A DNA stretch of 64,000 nucleotides from Micromonospora echinaurantiaca. Its GTDB lineage: Bacteria; Actinomycetota; Actinomycetes; Mycobacteriales; Micromonosporaceae. Of the stretch, positions 59,082 through 64,000 are shown piece after piece. The notes beneath the pieces were generated by a model, which saw nothing but the letters and a program-made list of their open reading frames with translations, ran no database searches and had not been told where the DNA came from. The DNA lies in the NCBI RefSeq assembly GCF_900090235.1, contig NZ_LT607750.1, forward strand, positions 4,827,001-4,891,000. Reading direction: 5' to 3'. How positions within the stretch are numbered: position 1 is the first letter of the stretch; every line of letters begins with the position of its first letter. The translations under genes were made by a program, and so were the position numbers.

Positions 59082-59954
59082 CTACGTTGCCCGGCTGGAC
59101 GTCACCGTCCGGAACGCGCGAGAACCCCACAGCGCGGCCGTGAGCGGGAGGAGCAGGACGACACCACCCTCCGGGGTGGGCCGCACCGGCGGCGGCGCGT
59201 CCGGGGCGGCCACGGCCGGTCCGCGTACGTCGGCGAAGGTCTCCGGCACCGAGAGGGCGCTCCACCGCGACGACGGCCAGACCACCGTGAAGGCCCGGCC
59301 GACCACGTTCTCGATCGGCACCGGGCCCTGGCAGCGGGCGTCCTGGGAGACCAGCCGGTGGTCGCCCATCACGAAGATCTGCCCGGGCGGTACGACCACC
59401 TCCTCGAAGCGCCGGGAACGGCACTCGCGGGGGTTCGGTGGGATGTCCAGCGGGGAGTCGCGCACCACGTACGTCTCGTCGAGCGGGGTGCCGTTGACGG
59501 TCACCCGGCCCTGCGCGTCGCAGCACTTCACCCGGTCGCCGGGCAGCCCGATGACCCGCTTGATGAAGTCCTTCTCGCCGGGGCGACTCACCCCGACCAG
59601 GTCGCCGACGGTGCGGCCGAGCTTGCCGACGAAGCCCGGGGCGGGCTCCTCGTCGACCTGCGGGGCCCACCGGTCGGTGCCCCGGAACACCACCACCTCG
59701 CCCCGCTTCGGGTCGCGGACGTCGTAGACGACCTTGTTGACCAGGACCCGGTCGCCGACCAGGAGGGTGTCCTCCATCGAACCGGAGGGGATGAAGAACG
59801 CCTGGAGCAGGAAGGTGCGGATCAGCACCGCGAGGCAGAACGCGACGACCAGCAGCAGCGGCAACTCCTGCCAGAGCGGCATCTGCCGGCGCCCGCGGCG
59901 GGACCGCCGGCGCCACGGATCGACCGCGCCGCCCTCGTCAAGCGTCTGCACCAC
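59082..59954 (-). CDS. lepB: Signal peptidase I, longer paralogue with C-terminal membrane helix
   Basis: A 290-residue type I signal peptidase. The N terminus is basic, followed by a membrane helix (about 28-48). Catalytic Ser is in FIPSGSMEDTLLVGDRVLVNKV and Lys in DFIKRVIGLPGDRV; the last box is GQIFVMGDHRLVSQDARC. About 20 C-terminal hydrophobic residues (GGVVLLLPLTAALWGSRAF) could form a second membrane segment. Tandem lepB genes also occur in Streptomyces, where the copies differ in specificity (family knowledge). Confidence 0.95.
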   Translation of the reverse strand: MVQTLDEGGAVDPWRRRSRRGRRQMPLWQELPLLLVVAFCLAVLIRTFLLQAFFIPSGSMEDTLLVGDRVLVNKVVYDVRDPKRGEVVVFRGTDRWAPQVDEEPAPGFVGKLGRTVGDLVGVSRPGEKDFIKRVIGLPGDRVKCCDAQGRVTVNGTPLDETYVVRDSPLDIPPNPRECRSRRFEEVVVPPGQIFVMGDHRLVSQDARCQGPVPIENVVGRAFTVVWPSSRWSALSVPETFADVRGPAVAAPDAPPPVRPTPEGGVVLLLPLTAALWGSRAFRTVTSSRAT

Positions 59955-59979
59955 GCCACTCCCCGGTCCGCAGAAATGA

Positions 59980-60023
59980 CACTACCGCCCGGGAACCCTG
60001 TCGAGGCTCCCCGGGCGGTAGTG
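59980..60023 (-). terminator. Terminator between rplS and lepB
   Basis: Inverted repeat with perfect 14-base arms CACTACCGCCCGGG (59980-59993) and CCCGGGCGGTAGTG (60010-60023), between the end of rplS (60138) and the start of lepB (59954). It should end the rpsP-rplS transcript. Confidence 0.8.
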
Positions 60024-60137
60024 GACGTCTCCCCGCCGCTGTCGCGGGGTGACCGCCCCGCCGCGCCCGTACGCCCAGCGTAGTGCGGGCCGGGTGGTAC
60101 GACATACGCGCAGCTCGGGCGGCGTGGCGAGCAGAAG

Positions 60138-60494
60138 TCAGCTGGGCTGCTTCTCGCGCTTCTCCTTGATCTTGGCCTTCTTGCCCCGCAGCTCGCGCAG
60201 GTAGTAGAGCTTGGCACGCCGGACGTCACCGCGGGTGACGACCTCGATCCGGTCGATGGCCGGGCTGTTGACCGGGTAGGTCCGCTCGACGCCGACACCG
60301 AAGCTCACCTTGCGGACCGAGAAGGTCTCGCGCAGACCGTCACCCTGGCGGCGGATGACCACGCCCTGGAAGATCTGGACACGGGACCGGTTGCCCTCGA
60401 CCACCCGGGCGTGCACCTTGACGGTGTCACCGGCCCGGAAGTCGGGGAGGTCGGTCCGCTTCGACTGGGCGTCAAGGGCGTCCAGGATGTTCAT
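60138..60494 (-). CDS. rplS: 50S ribosomal protein L19
   Basis: L19, 118 residues, at the subunit interface. Signature motifs: [31 protein letters not shown] and [50 protein letters not shown] at 60494. Fifth and last gene of the rpsP-khpA-rimM-trmD-rplS operon. Confidence 0.98.
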   Translation of the reverse strand: MNILDALDAQSKRTDLPDFRAGDTVKVHARVVEGNRSRVQIFQGVVIRRQGDGLRETFSVRKVSFGVGVERTYPVNSPAIDRIEVVTRGDVRRAKLYYLRELRGKKAKIKEKREKQPS

Positions 60495-60637
60495 CGCAGC
60501 AACCTCGTGAGGCTCACGGCGCACCGTCAGTCGGTGCGCGGATGGGTGATTCTGATCCTCGGGTGGTGATCGGTGGCGCCGACCCCGGTCGGGGATCCTC
60601 GCAGCCGTCCGCGGCGCGGCCGGATGCGGCAACCCCT

Positions 60638-61411
60638 CTACTTTGCCACATCCCCCGGTGGCGGCTGAAATCCGGCCCGCTCCAACGCCGCGACGTCCCG
60701 TTTGTCCAGGCGCTCCGGGTCCAGCGCGGCGAGCAGGTCGGGCCGGCGGCGCGCGGTACGGACCAGCCCCTCCTCCCGCCGCCAGCGGGCGATCCGGCCG
60801 TGGTCGCCGGAGCGGAGCACGTCCGGCACGTCCAGGCCGCGCCAGCTCGGCGGCTTGGTGTAGACCGGGGCCTCCAGCAGGCCGTGCGCGTGCGACTCCT
60901 CGTCCAGCGAGCCGGCGTTGCCGAGCACCCCGGGCAGCAGCCGGGTGACCGCCTCCAGGATCACCAGCACCGCGACCTCACCGCCGAAGAGCACGTAGTC
61001 ACCGAGGGAGACCTCGTTGACCGGCATCCGGGTGGCGGCGTGGTCGAGCACCCGCTGGTCGATGCCCTCGTACCGGCCGCAGGCGAAGAGCAGGTGCGGC
61101 TCGGCGGCCAACTCGTGGGCCAGCGCCTGGGTGAACGGAACGCCCACCGGGGAGGGCACCAGCAACCGCGGCGGGGTCAGCTCCGCCGGCGCGAGCGCGT
61201 CCAGCGCCTCGCCCCACGGCTCCGGCCGCATCACCATGCCCGGTCCGCCGCCGTACGGGGTGTCGTCGACCGTGCGGTGCACGTCGTGGGTCCAGGTGCG
61301 CAGGTCGTGTACGGCCAGCCGGAGCGTGCCGTTGGCCCGGGCCTTGCCGATGAGCGACAGCTCCAGCGGAGCGAGGTACTCCGGGAAGATCGACACGATG
61401 TCGACGCGCAT
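60638..61411 (-). CDS. trmD: tRNA (guanine(37)-N1)-methyltransferase
   Basis: TrmD, which methylates G37 of tRNAs to prevent frameshifting. 257 residues, SPOUT fold. Motifs: [16 protein letters not shown], the conserved [18 protein letters not shown], the trefoil knot region [18 protein letters not shown] and [35 protein letters not shown] at 61411. Next to rimM as usual. Confidence 0.97.
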   Translation of the reverse strand: MRVDIVSIFPEYLAPLELSLIGKARANGTLRLAVHDLRTWTHDVHRTVDDTPYGGGPGMVMRPEPWGEALDALAPAELTPPRLLVPSPVGVPFTQALAHELAAEPHLLFACGRYEGIDQRVLDHAATRMPVNEVSLGDYVLFGGEVAVLVILEAVTRLLPGVLGNAGSLDEESHAHGLLEAPVYTKPPSWRGLDVPDVLRSGDHGRIARWRREEGLVRTARRRPDLLAALDPERLDKRDVAALERAGFQPPPGDVAK

Positions 61412-61430
61412 GCGGGGATGCTCCGGCGGG

Positions 61431-61991
61431 TCAGAGGTCGAGCAGACCGGCTGGCGGGTCGACGACCACGCGACCACCGGCCAGGTCGACCTCGGGAACG
61501 ATCGCCTTGACGAACGGGATCAGCGCGGTCTTCCCCTCGGGCCGGCGCAGCACCAGCAGGTCGGAGGCGGGTGCGTGGTCGATCCGGGCCACCTCGCCGA
61601 GCCGCTCACCGGCCGGGGTGACCGCGGCGAGCCCGACGAGCTGGTGGTCGTGGAACTCCTCCGGGTCCTCCGGCGGGGCCACGTCGGCGCTGTCCACCCC
61701 GAGCAGGGTGCCGCGCAGCGCCTCGGCGACGTCCCGGTCCAGCACGCCTTCGAACGCGACCAGCAGGCGGCCCTGGTGCCACCGGGCGGACTCCACGGTC
61801 AGTTCGGCGGGCACCCGGAACGGCACCCCCGGCCCCGCGGCCGGCGGGGTGGGCGAGGGCGTCGCCCCCGGCTCGGTGCGCAGCACCATGCCGGGGGCGA
61901 ACCGCGCTTCGGGTTCGTCGGTCCGCACCTCCACGGTGACCTCACCGCGGATGCCGTGCGGCTTACCGATCCTGCCGACGATGAGCAGCAT
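61431..61991 (-). CDS. rimM: Ribosome maturation factor RimM
   Basis: RimM, which assists 30S head maturation by binding S19. 186 residues. The N-terminal domain starts [27 protein letters not shown]; the PRC-barrel domain has [36 protein letters not shown] and [36 protein letters not shown] at 61991 overlaps the khpA stop as TGATG. Confidence 0.97.
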   Translation of the reverse strand: MLLIVGRIGKPHGIRGEVTVEVRTDEPEARFAPGMVLRTEPGATPSPTPPAAGPGVPFRVPAELTVESARWHQGRLLVAFEGVLDRDVAEALRGTLLGVDSADVAPPEDPEEFHDHQLVGLAAVTPAGERLGEVARIDHAPASDLLVLRRPEGKTALIPFVKAIVPEVDLAGGRVVVDPPAGLLDL

Positions 61992-62224
61992 CAGTACGAG
62001 TCGACGATGTCGACGCGTACGCCGCGCCCACCGATGGAGCCGATCACCTGGCGCAGCGCCTTGGCGGTCCGGCCAGACCGCCCGATCACGGTGCCGAGGT
62101 CCTCCGGGTGCACGCGGACTTCCAGCCGCTTGCCCCGGCGGTTGTCGACCAGCCGGACACGGACATCGTCCGGGTGGTCGACGATGCCCTTGACCAGGTG
62201 CTCCAACGCCGGACGCAGAGCCAC
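61991..62224 (-). CDS. khpA: KH-domain RNA-binding protein
   Basis: A 77-residue KH-domain protein (KhpA/YlqC). The KH motif VIGRSGRTAKALRQVIGSI (GxxG as GRSG) is clear, with the final RVDIVDS. KhpA with KhpB binds RNA and affects cell envelope genes in Firmicutes; in actinobacteria it is encoded between rpsP and rimM. GTG at 62224 is one base after the rpsP stop. Confidence 0.93.
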   Translation of the reverse strand: MALRPALEHLVKGIVDHPDDVRVRLVDNRRGKRLEVRVHPEDLGTVIGRSGRTAKALRQVIGSIGGRGVRVDIVDSY

Positions 62225-62225
62225 G

Positions 62226-62684
62226 TCAGGCCTGCTCGCCGGAGTCCGCACCGGCCTGCTCCTCAGTCTTCGGCGCCTCCTCGGCGGCCGGAGCCTCGGC
62301 CTTGGCGGCCTTCTTGGCCGGCTTGGCCGGAGCCTCGGCCAGCCCGGCGGCGGCCTTCGCCTCGGCCTCGTACGCCGCGGTGCGGTCGGCCCGCTCGGGG
62401 GCGACCTTCAGCGGCGGCGGGGCCGGCAGGCCCTTGAACTTCTGCCAGTCACCGGTCAGCTCCAGCAGCCGCTGCACCGCCTCGCTCGGCTGGGCGCCGA
62501 CGGACAGCCAGTACTGGACCCGGTCCGACTTGACCTCGATCACCGAAGGGTCTTCCTTCGGCTGGTAGATCCCGACGAACTCGATCGCCCGGCCGTCGCG
62601 CTTGGTGCGCGAGTCGGCGACGACGATGCGGTACTGCGGGTTGCGGATCTTGCCCATCCGCAGAAGCCGGATCTTTACGGCCAC
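62226..62684 (-). CDS. rpsP: 30S ribosomal protein S16
   Basis: S16, 152 residues with a long Ala/Lys/Glu-rich C-terminal tail (after about residue 90) as in other actinobacteria. The core: [49 protein letters not shown] and [20 protein letters not shown] start at 62684. First gene of the operon. Confidence 0.98.
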   Translation of the reverse strand: MAVKIRLLRMGKIRNPQYRIVVADSRTKRDGRAIEFVGIYQPKEDPSVIEVKSDRVQYWLSVGAQPSEAVQRLLELTGDWQKFKGLPAPPPLKVAPERADRTAAYEAEAKAAAGLAEAPAKPAKKAAKAEAPAAEEAPKTEEQAGADSGEQA

Positions 62685-62948
62685 AGTTGTTTCGCTCCTG
62701 TTGCGATCTCACCGGCCCGATCGGGCGGTGTGCACGGGTGAGCGCCGACCGGCACAGTGGGGTTGGGCCGGAGACTCTCGGTGGACTGGCGACGTGCCCG
62801 GGTTAGAGGGCGCCGGGCACACGCCGGATACCAGCCAGCCATTCTGCCAGATCCGACCCGGATCTCTCACACCGGACCGGCACGGGTCACCCGACGGGCG
62901 GTCGAGGTGACCGAGAACACACCTCCGGCCCACGGGTCGGCGGACCGG

Positions 62949-63596
62949 TCAGCGCACCGGCGGGCGGTCCCAGCCGGCCGGCAACGCCTCGGGGACGGCC
63001 CAGTCCGGCGGCGGGGTGAAATCGCACCAGGTGCCGTCGAACGGGAACTCCCCCGCCTCGGCCAGCGCGATCACCCGCTTGCCCTCGGCCCGGACCGCGT
63101 ACTCGTCCGCCACCCAGTAGTCGTCGGGGTACGCCAGCCGCTCGACGAACTCCTCCTCGTCCTTCCACTCCCAGCTCCGGTCCGGGCGAACGAGCACGTC
63201 GAGGTCCTGGTCGACCACGTCGACCCCGGCGAGCGCGCCGTCGTCCCAGCGCACCCCCGGCTCCTCGAGGTTGACGTACCAGGTGGCGAACTCGTCGCGC
63301 GCGTCGCGGAACCACCAGACCGAGTGGGCCGCGCCGGTGGGCAGGAACTTCAGCAGCGGCGGCCCGTTCCACCGGCCCACCGCCAGCCGGTACGACGCGG
63401 CGATCCACTCGGCGAACGGCATCGCCCGCATGCCCAGCCCGGCCACGGTGACCTCGTTGGCCACCGGGGTGTCCCGGGCGATCCAGAGCAGCAGGCCCCG
63501 GTCGTCGTCGCTGACCACGCGGGCCGGGCGGACCCAGCCGATCCGGCCACGCCGCACGTTGCGGTGCACGATCAACCGCCCCGGTTCGAACCTCAC
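62949..63596 (-). CDS. DUF402 domain protein (nucleoside phosphatase-like)
   Basis: A 215-residue protein of the DUF402 family. The typical motif WYVNLEEPGVRWDDGALAGVDVVDQDLDVLVRPDRSWEWKDEEEF (about residues 105-150) carries the metal-binding Asp residues. Family members include Ntdp nucleoside tri-/diphosphatases and FomD. It stands alone between rpsP and proS. The ATG at 63596 was chosen. Confidence 0.85.
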   Translation of the reverse strand: MRFEPGRLIVHRNVRRGRIGWVRPARVVSDDDRGLLLWIARDTPVANEVTVAGLGMRAMPFAEWIAASYRLAVGRWNGPPLLKFLPTGAAHSVWWFRDARDEFATWYVNLEEPGVRWDDGALAGVDVVDQDLDVLVRPDRSWEWKDEEEFVERLAYPDDYWVADEYAVRAEGKRVIALAEAGEFPFDGTWCDFTPPPDWAVPEALPAGWDRPPVR

Positions 63597-63761
63597 GGTG
63601 CGACCCTACCGGCGGCCGCGAACGGCCACCGGGGGCCGCGCGAGAAGCGGGCCCGACGCCGGAAACGCTCCGGACGGGCACGGTCCTGCCGAAGCGAGGC
63701 CGCGCCCCGCGTGACGCGACAGGCGGCCCCGCGAGGCGGGACCGGCTGCCGGCCGGGTGGG

Positions 63762-64000
63762 TCAGTAGGCGCGGGCCAGGATGGCGACCAGGTCGGGCTC
63801 GTCCTCGCTGTCCGGCACCGAGCCGTCGGCACGGACCAGGCAGCGCACCGTCACGCCCTGGCCGTTCGCCTCCGCCTCGCCCTCGACGCCGACCGCCGAC
63901 CACGGCACCCGGGCCCAGCCGGTGGCCGCCGCCTCGATCGCCTCCGCGAGGGTGCCCACCTCCACGGTCCGGGACTTCCGGTGGGCCAGCGCCTGGTCGT
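63762..64000 (-). CDS. proS: Proline-tRNA ligase, C-terminal end (partial, runs off the window)
   Basis: The last 78 codons of a gene that continues beyond base 64000. The sequence (RTVEVGTLAEAIEAAATGWARVPW, VTVRCLVRADGSVPDSEDEPDLVAILARAY) matches the C-terminal domain of archaeal-type prolyl-tRNA synthetase, which ends in a conserved Tyr. The zinc-binding and catalytic parts are outside the window. Confidence 0.8.
   Translation of the reverse strand, partial: DQALAHRKSRTVEVGTLAEAIEAAATGWARVPWSAVGVEGEAEANGQGVTVRCLVRADGSVPDSEDEPDLVAILARAY

Overview
The window is GC-rich actinobacterial chromosome, most likely Micromonospora or another Micromonosporaceae (inference from GTG-rich starts, protein flavour and the dispersed TGATCATGA hairpins). 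Two blocks of housekeeping genes keep the order seen in Mycobacterium and other actinobacteria: GNAT-ispG-rseP-dxr ... DUF2631-DivIVA-rlmN-cdsA-frr-pyrH-tsf-rpsB, and yraN-comM-dprA-xerC ... DUF2469-rnhB-nudix-lepB-lepB-rplS-trmD-rimM-khpA-rpsP. The last gene is the 3' end of proS.

Region by region. 1-6.7 kb: TetR, a YhgE/Pip membrane protein and an ABC ATPase behind a TetR-type operator, a GNAT acetyltransferase, and an MFS exporter divergent from a PadR regulator. 6.8-10.4 kb: the MEP-pathway genes ispG and dxr with the site-2 protease rseP between them, translationally coupled. 10.5-24 kb: accessory enzymes (Uma2, GH43-CBM, GNAT, M23, YihY, PhoX-like), a divergent MMPL exporter/TetR pair, an FAD oxidoreductase, TMEM175 and an unusual metallo-beta-lactamase-Rieske fusion. 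24-31.7 kb: DivIVA-like protein, rlmN, cdsA, frr, pyrH, tsf, rpsB. 31.9-33.8 kb: a repeat-bearing membrane protein and yraN.

34.7-46.7 kb is the highlight: an integrative element of about 11.9 kb of the actinomycete AICE type. A large serine integrase has put it into comM (yifB), exactly within the Walker B codons (LFLD/EAPEF). The reading frame of comM is broken into a 5' part (33824-34756) and a 3' part (46669-47280), and joining them at the shared GACGA restores a 506-residue ComM. Joining the two element ends gives a 48-bp attP with near-perfect 12-bp inverted arms. The int promoter lies partly in one arm. The element carries int, an Xis-like protein, one FtsK/TraB-type translocase, a DUF2637/SpdB protein, several small zinc-ribbon proteins and a chain of genes overlapping by GTGA/TTGA/ATGA. 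It has no recognisable RepSA, RepAM or Prim-Pol. Instead the first gene of the transfer operon codes a winged-helix protein whose own coding DNA holds four palindromic 14-mers about 22 bp apart next to a perfect DnaA box: a candidate theta-type origin inside its initiator gene, as in lambda O. A second repeat block, four 93-101 bp units each with GTGACYGGGGTCAC, follows the translocase gene and is the best candidate for the cis-acting transfer locus. Two tandem 21-bp palindromes form a third repeat block.

46.7-64 kb: comM 3' end, dprA, M28 aminopeptidase, xerC, PLP enzyme, M23 peptidase, methyltransferase, sulfite-oxidase-like enzyme, then the second conserved ribosomal/RNA-processing block. 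Several convergent gene pairs share one bidirectional hairpin terminator. I saw no rRNA, tRNA or CRISPR array.
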